From assembly GCA_013399875.1 (NCBI GenBank), contig VXAZ01007505.1, forward strand, positions 1,377,663 through 1,441,662: 64,000 nt of DNA, written 5' to 3'. Numbering within the stretch: the first letter of the stretch is position 1; each line of letters starts with the position of its first letter. The stretch comes from Gymnorhina tibicen (taxonomy: Eukaryota; Chordata; Aves; Passeriformes; Artamidae). The notes under the pieces are model-generated. The model saw nothing but the letters and a program-made list of their open reading frames with translations. It was not told where the DNA came from and searched no databases. Shown in pieces: positions 26,929 to 40,584 of this stretch. The translations under genes and the position numbers were made by a program.

Positions 26929-29900
26929 AAGGCTGATGCGTTTCACATTATTTGTGAGTTATATACTTTTAATAGCACCTAATGAGACATCTTCTGCAGA
27001 ACCCTCCTGTGTTCATAAACGTGATCCATTGCTTGCATGTGTAGTATAACATACCGAAAATAGCTCACAGCTCCTACCCATATTCTGAATATATCATACA
27101 AAAGAAGCACCATAGAAGCAGCAGACAGAAATAGAAATCGTGAGCAAAGTATAAAGGATTATTGTAATTCAGACTCCTTTAAGTGCATTGGCATTGTCTT
27201 TCCTTACACGATCTCATACTATTTTTAGCAAGATTCATATCTTATTTAGTACTTGCAGTTTGAATGGGATAGAGACAGGTGGGAAAAAATGTTTTTCCAA
27301 AATGGCTGTAAGCTTCCAAAGAAAAAAATCTCTCTTGCAATTGAAATTAACCTTCACACTTTTAATAAGACTAATGTGGGGGGGAGGGCAGGGAGGGATT
27401 AATATAAAACCTAACCCCTTAAATTTTAGAAGAGAGTGAGAGATTTTCATGAGCTCTGAAAGAAACACGACCAGTTTGTACCACAAAAAGTGGTAAGTGG
27501 GGATGCATGGTGAAGGTCAGGAGAGTATGGTGAAGAATTCATATGGTGAAGAATATTTTTAGTGATCATCACTTCTCACCCATTTTTGCTAGGGCTCCCT
27601 GTCCCACTGGGCTGGTCTCAGTCTTGTCTTTTCCACATCCCTGAAGTTTGTTCCTATTTTGCCCCAGGGCCAGTACTGCTCTCCCTCATAGGAGGCTGGG
27701 CAGCAAGGAGTTAAGTTACCCCTGCCCTGGCCCGTTCAGGAAGCCTGGCTCCACTCTCACTCACCTCCTAGCACTCCTCCCCACCCACAGGTCTTGATCC
27801 CAGGAGTACGGATTTCTAATTTCTTCTCCAAACTCCTCAGCCAGGTTCAACGCCCTGGCCCAGGGCACCTCAGTCCCTTTCCCTCATGTCCTTGCCTAGC
27901 CCATCTCAAAGCTCCACCTGCTACCAAGTCCTTGTTAGCTCTGCTGTCACTGTTCTCCCTCTGTCAAACCTTATCTTGCACTTTCATGGTCCTTGTCCAC
28001 AGTTTCTTTGCTTCCTTCAGAATTCATCAGCCTCTATACTATCCATTATTTCCTTTCTTACTTTACAGTCCCAGTTTCCTTATCCAACAAGTCCCAGGTA
28101 ATGCAGTAAATTAATCCAGCCATCATAGCAAACTTTATCCAACTTTTTAAGTCCCAAGGAAAGCCAGGGGAAGAATGTCAAAGAAAAAGTTTCTAGAGAA
28201 CCAGTGGACACCTTGTTTAGCCTCTTTAGTTTTATTAGGAGAGAGCTTTATATGTCCCAGGGGAGCCTGCCAAAGAAACCCCTAGGAAGAGGAGTCACTT
28301 CTCTCTGCTGTCCTGGAGCAGAGTTGTGGAAGAATGAGTCATTTTGCAGATCAAAAGGTCTGGGAATTGTTCATGTTTACAAGAGATGTGGATTCCAGAT
28401 CTAAGCTGAAAACACACTGATTAGACAGGAGATCAAAGTAAGAACATCAAATACATCTGACCCAGATGTAACATGGCCACAAAGGCCTTTATGGTTTTGT
28501 CATGTTATGCCAAGCCATATTTCCATTTAAAAACAAACAGTACCTTATCTGAGTAGAATGGGACATCACAGACAAATGCAAGTTTAACCATTTTGCTTAA
28601 TATATGTAGTTTCATTTCTTTATCCAGGTGCTTGAATGCATAACATCTGTTGCTTTCATCCCTAATTCCCAAATGATCCACTGCCAAACCATTAAGGATG
28701 GAAGTTTTACAGATGCCATGTGCTCCTAGTTCAAGTATATGTCATTTTGCTGTTGTTGCTGAACTGTTTTGTCCCCCCAGGGAAACCTGACCAGAACTGC
28801 AGAGAGACACCAAACAAACACACCCTGCATAGCTGTGCTGGCCATGTTCACTGCAGAGCCACCTGAATGTTACGGGAGGACTGAAGGGAAGCCAGCTCTC
28901 GGGAATTAAATCATAAACTCATTCCCCCATCTAGTACAACAGGCTCCAGTGCCACAGTTATGAAGCAGGAGGGATAGCTGTGGCTTTTAAGCAGATATGA
29001 AAAGCAGATTTTGTACATTAATGCTTATGTAACTATGCATGCTTCAGAGTAAGTTGACAACCTAAATGTCAGCCGAAGGATGTCAAAAGGAAAGATCAAG
29101 AAGTGCAAATGTGTAAAATTTTTAATGATTTCTGAATTGCTAATCATGATTTTTTTAATGATCAATTAGCAGCTATTGTACAGCAAACTGTTACATACGT
29201 AATGTATGTAGCATACAGTCTTCTCAGAGGTAATTTCTCCAGCATCTGATGGCCTCATCCTGTAAACTGATGCAACTTTGCTGAAGTTTTGCCAGCTAAT
29301 GATCTGCCCAACTGCAATTAAAAGGGCAATTGTGCAAATTTATGTTTTTCTTTTACTTATTCTATTCCATTAAGTTAAAATAGCAAAGTATAAACAGTCT
29401 ACGTTACGAGGCCTTGATATTTGGAGACATAGTGGTTTCAAGTACTAGGGCAAGAATCAGCTGCAGTTTTAGGAGCACCCTAGTAGAGATACCTAATCTA
29501 TATAAGGCAAAGATTGTGATGTGAAACATCAGAACCTGGCATTTATGAAAACTGGTGTTTGAATCATCTTGCTAAGGACAGCAGTAATAATGACAGCTAC
29601 CTATTAAATACCTGAAAATCTTCTTTGTAGTGTTTTAAAGAATGCGAGGAGAGCACAAGGTAAAGCACCACTTAACAACAGTATTAAGTTTATACCTAAG
29701 CAGGAGACCACAAGAAAGTGAAGTTTTTGTCACGATCATTACCTCCTCAACTGGAGTGAGAATAAAACGTATTTTGAACTCTTTAGTGGTAACCTATGAC
29801 CATTTTCATCATTAGATTCCAAACTAAACACAACCCAATTAATATAAAGCCTGAAAGGAATCCTAAAACCTAACAAAATTTTACAGTGCAGATAATCTGA

Positions 29901-31159
29901 TGCCAGGTTGCAGTAGGTGAGGCTTATCATCTAGCAGGCTGAAGTTATACAAAAGATAATGAACACAAATGCTTGGATTCAAAGTGAAAAAGAGGGGGAT
30001 ATGCCATTTCCTGCTAAAAATATTCTCTGTGACTTGTTTGCCGAGAGTCATCTGCAGGACTTGCGGCACTCACTGCTCCATGTTTCATACAACGCTGATC
30101 TCCTTTCTCTTAGGGAGGAAGTGGAAGCAGGTGGTTTCAGTTACTTTTGTGGGTTACATTTGATGAATTGCTGTATTCTGCAAAAATCTCATTGTGTTTT
30201 GGATGCTTTTCTTTCTGTTCTTTTTTTTTTTAATGAACACTCAGCAAGTACTGGATGACAAGAACACAGCATTTTTCCAGTGTACTTTAATTACTCTGAA
30301 TTCTAAGAGAACTAAGATTCTCCTTTTCTCCTGTAATTTCAGCAACTTCTTGTCTCAAAGAGCAGACACACCATACCATAGCTTTGCCTAGCTGTAAGTT
30401 CAGGAGAGGAGCATATCCTAAGAAGAAAGTAATTTCCTGCTCTGATTTGGTGTAAGCAATGAGTCTCTAACACTTCACAGGTGGTTTTTATTGCTTAAGC
30501 CATTCCTAAAACTACCCTATAAAACAGCTCTGTAATACAGAGGTCTATTTCTGACTGAAGATGCTTGTGTGGGTAGGGGCCATTTATGGGGTTTGGCTGA
30601 CTCATCAGGGGCCTCATGAGGAAACGTTCAGCTTGCCGTGAGTAAGGAGTGGGCAGAATTTCCACAGTGGGGAGCATATGGAGAACAGTGATGTACTTCT
30701 CCCATCACCTTTAACCTAACCAGAGGTCAAAGTGGCTCCTACCAGAGTTTGTAACACATAGGTTACTTCCAACTTAGCAGGGTAAGACCTACTCCGAAGA
30801 GTTATGTTTCTAATTAGGAACAAATTTCTCCTGCTGCTATGCTGCATTAATCAGTTTTGGTGGTTTCTGTGCAAAGGGAATCCCTGGCTGCCCTGATGGG
30901 TAAATCAACACCCACTTATCCTGAACTAAGTGCAACCCAGACAACAAAACTGCCTAGAGCTTCCGAACCTAAAGGTTTTGGTTTTGAATGAGGTCCACAA
31001 ACACCCAGGTGAAGATTTCTCAAACTCAGCTGCTGTGCACAGACAAAGCTGACTTGAGGTCCCCGTGCTGCTGCTCTGAAGGGAGGCCAGTGTGCAGATG
31101 GGTCAATGCCAGACATGAGTGCTGATCCAGAGTCAACACATCTACATGAGGAGTGCCTG

Positions 31160-31690
31160 AGCCACCAGTTGGGATGGCTGGGGGACCAGGGAGCCCAGGA
31201 GCTCGGTGGTGGGTAAACTCAGAGGTCTGAGACCCCCCACAAACTCAGTTGGTAGGATTCCTCTCACCTGGTCCTGTGACCCTGTGTGGATCAGGTCCCT
31301 CTGGCTGGCCAGCAGCCAGACGGTCACTCTAACCCTGGGTCACACCTCACTGGCCCTCAGCTGTTATCCCTCCCCCTGTTTGTACCCCTGATAAGAACCT
31401 GTGGGGCTGAGGCCCGCCCTCTTGCTACCTGGCCTGCCTGCGTGCAGGTCAGAATAAACATTGGATCCCCCGGCAAGGGCCACCTCTGACTCTTTGCTTC
31501 TGGTACCGCCTGAGCCAGCAGCTCTGTGTGAGCGTGGCTGCGTGCCTGCATCGCACGCTGAGAGAGGAGCTGCACGCGAGGTGCCCAGGCACCACCAGGA
31601 GTTCCTGAGCCAGGATCTCTTAGGGACAAGCTGCAGCCTCCTCCACCAGCTAGGCCACACAGCGGCACCTGAGAACATTTTGACTCTTTT
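31160..31690 (+). mobile_element. Probable LTR segment, boundaries unresolved
   Basis: Contains a compact U3/R/U5-like order: GATAAGAACC, then AGAATAAACATTGGATCCCC (AATAAA at 31453-31458), then GC-rich U5-like sequence with TGACTCTTTGCTTCTGG. This is the layout of avian retroviral LTRs. I could not find a convincing pair of TG/CA ends with a target duplication, so both limits are approximate. Confidence 0.55.
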
Positions 31691-32323
31691 AAACAGCCCT
31701 GGCAATATGGCTAGCTCCACATGGGCAGCTAATCAACAGTGCACCCAAGATATTGTAAACTAGATATGACAACAACATTTGTAAAGTCTTTTTGGAGAGA
31801 TGTGATAGGGGAACAGAAAATTCCTAAGTAGCCCTAAAAGCCATCACTGCTGGACACCCCAAATTTTGTATACACAAAGCTGGACAAAGAAAATTCATAC
31901 TTTTTTTTAGAAGACTTGGAAGATATTAAACAGGTGTTATCAAAAATACCGAGTAATTTAATTGCAACATACAGGTCTGATCCTGACAGGTACTTAAGGC
32001 ATTTAATATCTTATCATAAACTATCCTATTGTAATTACATTTTTTGTTGGTTTTGGAGAAACTACAATATTGGTCCAGAAAGCAGACTCTCACAGACAAT
32101 TATTACCATTGATAATTGAATAGAAAATTATTTTATTAACAGTGATGGAAAACTAATAATACAGTTTACTGAATTGGTAGACATACTCAAGCAGCATAAA
32201 AATAGAATCTTATATTGAAAATATACTCCTTGCATGAGAAGCTTCACCCTGGAGAAATGGCATGTTATTTATTAATAACATAGCATAACACTACTATACA
32301 ACTGATGGGATTTGGGATTAATT

Positions 32324-32365
32324 ATCATTGCTATGTACCATAAAATCATTGCTATGTACCATAAA
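32324..32365. repeat. Perfect 2 x 21-bp tandem duplication
   Basis: The unit ATCATTGCTATGTACCATAAA (21 bases, first 20: ATCATTGCTATGTACCATAA) is present twice without a mismatch, so it is probably a recent replication-slippage duplication. Confidence 0.9.
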
Positions 32366-35300
32366 ACTTCTGCAAGCATAAATTTTTATCAGTGTGATAA
32401 AATAGGTGTTGTAAAATGTTATGTCAGTTGCCTGAGGGGTGTTCAGAGTGTCAGAAGAACTTTTTCTAATTAGAAAAGGACACATTTTTCTGATCTTTTC
32501 CTTGGTGAAACTGCAATGCAGATCTGCCTTGAAAAATGTATGCTGATTCTGAAGTCTTAGTGCTTTTGCATCCAAGCCTCATTTGTACCCCCAGTCTGTG
32601 ATAACCTGCATTCAAAGTGGTGTAGTACTTCGCAGCCAGACTTGGTTTCTGTCACTGCATACCCATTACAATGACATTTCTGCTAATTCAAGCCAAATCA
32701 AGACTCCCTGCAGGACAAAAGACTATTAATTTCTAAACCAGGAGAGACTGACTGCTGAGTGATACTGTTTTCTCAGCTTCACTGGGGATATAGTAGTCTG
32801 ACTTTGCATTAAGTCTCCTGACACATCCAAAACAAGAATCATCATCAAGATAGCAGCATTTTTTTTACTGAGGGGTAATAGCTTTTGTGTTCAGAAATAT
32901 TATCTATGTTTTACTTGGGCAACTGTTTCATAAATATTTCTATTTGCAGTTTTACTCAGCAGACAACCAGGCTTCGGTAAAGGTATATAAACACATTGCC
33001 AGCCCCACTCAGTACTGCTTAACTCTTGCAGAGAAATCTGCAATCATAATAAACAACTTGTAATATCTATGTGAAGCACCTACTGTGGACTGGCACTGTA
33101 CCAAGAGATTTTCAGCCACCCCAGCCGAGTGATTTGGGAGGAGAATTTTTAAGAGGCATTTGGCACCAGCAGGCCCAGAGATGCAGCTACCAGTGTCACC
33201 TGAATTACTGCTCCACTCACATTCAGTCCTTATTTGCAAGAACTTCCCATGTGAGGGACTGGCTTACAAAGGTATTTTGCTTTTTCTTACGTATGGGCAA
33301 GCAAACCCATCTGCTATTCAATTTATCCCTCTGTTTAGCCGCTACTCTTGTGTATCTTTGGAATTTGAGATTTCTCTTTGTGAGAGAGCCAGAATAAATA
33401 AAGTTTTATCTGTTATGCTATTGTCTAATTCTCTAATTCAAGTATTCAGAAAAAATCCATTTCCCTTTCTTCTCTTTTGAACTTTTGTTCCTTTCTGAAA
33501 GCTTATTCACTCCAATAGAGGGGAGTCCCAGTGACCAGGGTATTCTCCTTGCAAGAGACCTCTTTAAAACATTGGCAGAAAGGTTTCTGGTTTCACCCAT
33601 TCATTTTCAGTGCTGTAAGGTCTCAGCCATGGTCCAGTGAAAAACTGTGGGCAAGTCTCCCATTGACTCACAGCAATGGTAACACCTGACTTATAGTGAT
33701 ACCCCCAAGTGACAGGGTTGGCTGACTAGTTCCATCCCTTCAGTGGTGTTGAATCGCTGTGGATCACCCAAGTTTTTACTGGCAAGGGAAAGCATCTAAT
33801 ATCTCTCTTTAGACACCAACAGGAGTGAGGTAAAACAACACCAAGTGTGGGAAAAAAAGTAAGCAGCAAGCAAAGGCCACAGCTTTGGACAGCTGTGGTC
33901 TGAGGAAGGAGACTGACTGCACATAAAAGCAAGAAGGGAGTGGGGAGGAATGCAGCAGGTGGGAAAGGGGGGGCAGAAAAAGCCAAGAAGTTAGCCAGAA
34001 CAAATGATCCTCAGCATCACTTAATCAGTATCACCTGCCATCTCCAAAATCCATTCCGTGTTGGAAAACGTTCTTCAACTTCTCCCTGCCTGCGTGCACA
34101 ACTTTACTAATTAGGTAAATGTTTGTCTTTAACTTTGAAGCTGGAGAAGGCCATCTAAGTATACTAACGTAAGCTGTGTTTGCAGCTGGAAAAGAATAAT
34201 AATTTCATTTGTCTGGTTTCATTGATTTCCACTATGGTATCAATTCTGAAAATCAGTTTCTACTTTGAACACAGTCACTGCATCTAAGAGCTTTTATGTG
34301 GGAAAACATGTTGTGATTCCTGCTGGTAGAAACAAGTATTCTAGAAAATTATTCATCACTTGTCACCATGAGATACATCACTAGCTATGAAAGAATGAGA
34401 GGTTAAAGAAGTTTCATGAAGTTTAGCATTTCTTAACAGGTCCTCATAAGCTGGCTCTGTGAAGAAGAAAGAACATTTTGTCCTGCTGTTAATGCCTCTA
34501 AACAGCTTTGTTTTTCTTAGAGTTGTTACTTTTTAGGCAAAATAAAGGGAAAAATTCAAAAATTCCCATTTGGAAAAAAAGAAGAGATTGGGACAATATG
34601 TATTCATCATGTTGCATTTTATAATTTTCTCTGTCCATCTATTTTGTTCTTGCTGTGGGCATACAGCAGCACTGATTCCCTGAACAAGAGGCTGTGTAAA
34701 TTCCAATTATGACCATACAACCAAACCTTGTTTGTCAAAAGCAACTTTTTCTCCCTGCCTGTTATTTTCCTTGAATTCTTGCCAAAACTGCAGCTGCCTG
34801 TCCTTACAAAGTTTACATTAATTCTCGGATTTGTTTGAACTGATATGTGTTATGCTCCACAGTCCAAAGTTATTTCATCATTTTGGACACTTCACTTTGG
34901 GGTTTTTGAGTGGTTCTCCCACTTCTGTGGTGATATGAATTTCACAGAAGCACTAGAAAGCACAAAATCACTATGATCCCTGTGTTCACCAGAGATGTTT
35001 GGTTTGCACCAGATACCACTGAGTTCATCCAAAGCCCAGGATGCCACAGGCCTGTCAGGTTCTCCAGAGCAAGTCAGGTAACCATATGCATGCCTTGAAT
35101 AACAATGCCTATTCGTGACCACTTAGCCCACTAAATTTCCTCATTAAGGTCAATGCTTTTCATTCCTGATTTTGGCCTTCAAATTCAGTGAGAGGCACTA
35201 GAGTCATTCCACTCTCTGTATTAAGAGATGTTCTTTCCTACCTCACACTGGAATAACACTGTTCAGGCCAGTTTATCAAGTACAGGCCTGCCCAAAGACT

Positions 35301-38300
35301 AAAGCTCAATGAAGCAAACAATCCAAAAATCACACAAATAATTTACAGGAAGGCTAGATCTAGAACTCAGGAATCTCATCCCTGCCTGCACTCCACCATG
35401 GGTTTGTTTAGGGACATGTTATCTGAACGTCCTATGCTTTGAAAAAGGTACTTCAAAGGTGGCCCTGGAGAAACTCAGAGCAATCTTTGTTGAAATCTTG
35501 CAGGATGCAACTGACTGACACCTCAGTGTGCTGCCATTACACACATCTCAATTCATCGATCATCTGTCCTTGGTGACAAGTGTAAATCAAAAAGCTTTGG
35601 AAATGTTTCACATCTCTTCCTGTGGAAGAACTAAAGTAAAATGTCAGTGTGCTACTGGAATGACTTTTGTGGCAAGGGCCTGCTCATTTCATTTCACTGG
35701 CATCATCTTCACCATATATTCTGGACTATTCTGGTTTTCAGAAGGTTCTATGTTTTGCTCTCCATGTCATCACATCTATTTTTTCCTACAGTCCTACTGG
35801 GTTTTAAAAGAAGAGAATTGTCAAAGCTCACTTAGTTTGGATGCTTTGGTAAAAATCTTCTGCTTGCTGCTTATTCATAGAGGACAGCAGGATTAAAAGA
35901 AGCGATATTAGCAATGACAAAACTCACCAGTGACTGTTTCCCACAACTTCTTATTTTAACAAACACCCATCATCTCTTCCTTCAACCTGCTACTAGAAAT
36001 TGTAAGGGTTTTAAGGCTTTCCTGGAACCTTAAAATACAGTTGTCACACTTAGTTTGCAGAATTATGATGTTTTTTCCTCCTTCTTTATATTTGTAAATA
36101 CAAGGACTCAAAAAGTGTTGCCTATCCATTCTTTTACGGGCAAACTCAGAAGTCCATGATCCCATGATAAAATCCCTGTCTATTCCAAAGAACAGTGAAA
36201 CTTTTTGTCACAGCATGAGTATTTCCTGGAACCATTTTTAAGTTCAGAAATAAACATATTTCCCATGGAAGTTTATTCAACTGCTGTTCGAAGAACATTA
36301 ACTCATATAGCTGCTCCTTTCCAGTACTGTGCTTCTAACTCATATAAACACTGTGTTCTTACTTCACATTGAGAGAAATCCAAATATTATTACAATACAG
36401 AATGCAAGCCAATAGGGAGCGTGTACTTCTACTGGTGATGCTTTCCCTGGTAAATATCAGACTATTTTCAGAGTAATAGCAGATAACTCTTCAGAAGTAC
36501 TACATATTCTTGTTTATAGAATTCTATGAAAGCTGGCAGGTTTTTAAATTGCTGTTAACGGACACATAAGTTCACAGGATTTGAAACACATGCTCTGATG
36601 AAGCTAAATTCAACAACCATGGATGTTTCCCATGGAAGTGTGAGATGCAGAAAAGGGGTCAGCATCTTTTCAAGTGCAGTGTGCCAGACTACTTTTTTTT
36701 CCCCAACTAGAGGCTGAGTGCGCTTGGAGGAGCTCAGTGGCAGCTAGAAAATACTGCATCTGAAGGGATGACCTCTCCCCCACTTCTGGCACTGTATCTT
36801 GTTGACCCTCGCCTTAGATGGAAACATTTCAGCCATATGCGGACCTCTCTCTCTGCAGCACCTTGAGCCCTCCAGGCTGATACTGAACGCTTTCCCATTA
36901 AAACTTGCATCAGTTACAGACTGAGATTATTCATAACATTAAAATGAAACAAGTAGCAGAAGACTAACCTCACCTTTCTTCAGGTAACAAGAATAGTAAC
37001 TGTCTGATCTATACATATTACAGCACCTAATTCTCGCCTTTCTCATCTCTCACTTTTTCCAACTATGAAGCCATAAAAAACGAAATGAAAGGAGAAGTAC
37101 ACTAGACTATGACCTTCACAAAACCATATATTTTTGCCGACCCAGTACATTTCCACAAGGTTTTGGGAAGAAATAGGTAGAATTTAATTGACCGTAGTGT
37201 CAAGTCAAGGGTCTTGTACAAAACACTGCTATACTGCCCCTAATGAGTCACCAGCTTTCATCAACCCATCTGGCTCATGTGGTGCCAGGTTGCAAATTGG
37301 TCATAAAAGTTTTTCCATTAGTCTCAGTGCTCTGACAATCCTGGGAGCTCCAGATGCACCAGCAAGAATTCTGAAAAGGTCCTAGGTGTTTCTTGCCACC
37401 TCATTGCTATGCTTGTGATCTACAGAAAACATACAGCTATAGACAGAAGGAGCAACTGGTGATATAGCTAACTGGCAGAGGGGAAGACTGAAGAACAGTG
37501 AGGGAGCAACAGTTGTGCTTTAAATAATCTCTGTTTGTACACATGAGTAATGACATAAATATATTTGGTTTTTAGAGAAGGATTATGAGCCTTTAAAAGT
37601 CATACTTATAGTAAGATTTTCATCACTCTGTAAAGTACAGTTAAATGTGCATTTCTGCCTTGTACCTTGACTACCATATCACATGAGAGATATGTAAGCT
37701 ATATAAGAAGGACTATTTTTCTTCTTGAAGTATTATTCTTCAAAGAAAAGATAAAACTCTGTTCCTCTGTTATTTACTGAATAGGCTAGAAATACATGAT
37801 CTAATTTTGTAGTTTAACTTGTAGTAACGTTGTTTACAAATCTGCAATCCACAAGCCTACAAGCTTCTAAGATTTGTACATGATTCTAGTAAATTCATTC
37901 TATTAAAGGCAGCAGAACTCTTGATTTAAATTAAAATGGAGTGCAAGTATAAGAATTCACAGAAAAATGGGATCTAGCCAAAATGGAGGAATGGATTGAC
38001 AGTGCCTTATGAAACTCAGAAAAGGATAAACCCAAATTCCTGCCCTTTGGAAGGAAGATCCCCTTGCAGTGACACCATCTGGGGACTGAGAGCTGGAGAG
38101 CAACTCGGTGTAAAAAAGCCCTGGGGGTCCGGTGGGCAGTGAAATGAATGTGAGCCAGCAGTGCCCTGGCAGCAGAGAGGGTCAGCAGCCTTCTGGGATG
38201 CATTAGAGACAGCAGAGCCACTAGATCAAGGATTCACAGCAGTGCACGGCAAGAGGGCAAGAAACAGCAGGTGTAAGTTGGAACAAGGCGGGTTCAGCCT

Positions 38301-38939
38301 GAATACACAGATGAACCTTTTGCCTGTGAGGACAGCTGCCAAAAGAGGCTGTGCAGTCTCCATCCTTATGGTTTTCAAGAGTGCGTAAGGCAACTGCTCA
38401 GCTCTCACAGCAACCCTGTGTCACCAGTTCATTGGATGAGAAACAACCTGGAGTCCCTTCAAACCTGAATTTCCCCGTTTTTAAGATTGTACTATACTGA
38501 CAAGATCTTGGTTTGTGCTTTTGGAAAAACAGCAGTGTAGGTTTATTCATAAAGTATGTGGCCTATTCAACACTTTCACTTAAGTGCAATGAGGCCCATA
38601 TAATTAAGAGCTCACATTTCCAGCCCCTCCCCTCAGTACAGTAACTCTGAGGCAGTAACCTCCTGAGGCATCCAATGTTATTTATTCTTGGAAGCTTAAG
38701 AGTACCCTCTGCTGGCTTAACACTGAAGTTGTGAAAATCTGCAGCACAATATACTGAAACAGCATAGCAGAGCTAAACTCCTTTTCCTGAGTAGCACAGC
38801 TGTGCATCTCTGCATGGGGCAAACAGCTGTGCTGTAGCATTTATCACCTACAAAGGGAATGCCTGAAGCAACATTTCACCACGGGCCACAGAGCTCTCTT
38901 TCCCGAACAACTGGAATTCCAGAGCTGTCCCATTAGAAT

Positions 38940-38961
38940 GACAGTCATTAGAATGACTGTC
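38940..38961. repeat. Perfect inverted repeat, 10-bp arms with a 2-bp spacer
   Basis: GACAGTCATT, AG, AATGACTGTC. The left arm also belongs to a direct repeat of CATTAGAATGAC starting at 38931, so the palindrome may have arisen from a small templated duplication. Confidence 0.9.
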
Positions 38962-39696
38962 TTGTCAAATAGCCTGTCAAACGCCGTCTCAGTGAAGAGT
39001 TTTAGCCTAAAACAAAACTTATTCTAGGGACACTGTTTGTTTTGAACATGAACAGTGTGTAATGAATTGATAACAGAATTATGTCCTAAAAGACACAACA
39101 GCTTGTGTTTTAATGACTCATCTTTTCTCCCTTGCAAGCAAATGGGAAGAGGTTATCCAGCTTCTACAGCTCACACTGCAATAAAATTTCTTGTTGCAAA
39201 AGCTGACATCAGGTAGGAAGAATTTATTTTCATCACTGCATATATTATGATGCAGTGATAGTGAAAAAAATTAAAAAGTTATTTAGTGCTTAAATTGGAA
39301 GGTGTTTATCTATGGCACATAGGTCTATATATAACTACGTATGAAAGTGTTTCATTATAAACATAAGCATTACGATGTATAGATGAGTATATGTAAAAAT
39401 GGAGTAGAGACAATTCTTTATTTCCTAACCTAAATACTAAGAAGCTGCTGCTTCAGTCCAGGCTCATGAAAAAAATTATTAAAGAGCTCCAAGAGATTGC
39501 CACTGAAGGTGGATACCACACCATCCCTTTCTGGTGGCTGCTCCATACACCTGGTGACTTTGTATTCCCTCTTTTCCACTTCCAGTGATGTGTGATCTTT
39601 CTCTTTGCCCATGCTGAGCTGCCACAGCTAACCTTGCTTTTACTTGATAAATAAATGAAAATAACTTTCTTAAAGTTACAAAATCACTAAGGGGAT

Positions 39697-40579
39697 TGTT
39701 GGGGTTTGGGAGTTGTTTCTTTTTATTTTTTCTTTTTGTCTTTCTTCTTTTCCTCTTGAGGAATTTTTCCCCATACTAAAGGATAATTGCCAGGTACTTA
39801 AGGGGGACAAAAGGTCTGGCTGAAGCAGGGAGGGGACTTCTTAACTGCCCTGTTACCTGGGCAAAGGCTAGGTTTTTTTTCCTCGCTCGAGCTGCTTCGA
39901 GCTGCTTCGGCTTTCAGAAGACACGGAGGCTGCAGTCGGTTTTGGGGAGAGGTCTCCCTCACTGCAGGTTTTCTGCCTTCTGCTACCTTCTTTTCTTTCG
40001 GCCGTGAGTGGGGATTTCTGCTGGCCGGAGCNNNNNNNNNNNNNNNNNNNNNNNNNNNNNNNNNNNNNNNNNNNNNNNNNNNNNNNNNNNNNNNNNNNNN
40101 NNNNNNNNNNNNNNNNCCGAGAGAGTTCTGCTGGGGCACCAGGATCGGCCGCCCAGGAGTTTTGTGAGCTTTTCTCCCATTCCTTCCCGGCTCGTGTCCA
40201 CTACTGCCGCGTGCTCCCCGAGCTCGCTCCGGAGCACCCCCTGCAGCCGCGGGGGAACCATCGCACCCGCCCTGCCCAGCGGGAGCCGCCAGCGCCCCTG
40301 CCGGCCGTGAGCGTCCCTGCACCGAAAGGACAGGGTCTGACAGCCGGGAAGGGGTCACTGGGTTCTGTTCTGTTTGCTGTTACTGTCAGAGTTGTTGTTG
40401 TTTTGTTTGCCTTGCTATATATATATAAGTAAAGAACTGTTATTCCTATTCCTCATATCCTGGCCTGAAAGCCCCGTAATTTCAAAATTATAATAATTCG
40501 GAGGGGGGGGAGCTATATTTTCAGTCCAAAGGGGGCTTCTGCCTTCCTCAATAGACACCTGTCTTTCAAAACCGAAACA
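39697..40579 (+). mobile_element. Solo LTR of an endogenous retrovirus, with a 5-bp target duplication
   Basis: Begins TGTTGGGGTTTGG and ends CCGAAACA, so the ends are TGTT...AACA inverted. It is flanked by GGGAT on both sides (39692-39696 and 40580-40584). A TATA-like run is at 40415-40427 and a possible AGTAAA poly(A) signal at 40428-40433. No internal viral genes lie beside it, so it is a solo LTR left by recombination. An 85-base assembly gap interrupts it. A 5-bp duplication fits ERVL-type or some gamma-type elements; I cannot assign the family. Confidence 0.88.
40032..40116. other. Assembly gap (85 N) inside the solo LTR
   Basis: A run of N inside GC-richer LTR sequence. Open frames running through it are artefacts of unknown bases. 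Confidence 0.95.
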
Positions 40580-40584
40580 GGGAT

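Larger units (their letters stand above)
26934..39691. other. Gene-poor stretch with one LTR-like segment
   Basis: No recognisable exon or RNA gene. It includes the LTR-like segment at 31.2-31.7 kb, a perfect 21-bp tandem duplication at 32324-32365 and a 22-bp inverted repeat at 38940-38961. Sequence near 33.38 kb has an AATAAATAAAG signal, but nothing upstream that I can call a gene. Confidence 0.55.

Noticed and set aside
33071..33480. Two overlapping plus-strand frames of 106-108 codons with AATAAA near 33.39 kb
   Set aside because: The frames overlap each other in different phases, lack domains, and look like chance openings in non-coding or old repeat sequence.
39798..40432. Frames of 92-186 codons around the N run
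   Set aside because: They depend on unknown bases in the gap and lie in an LTR.
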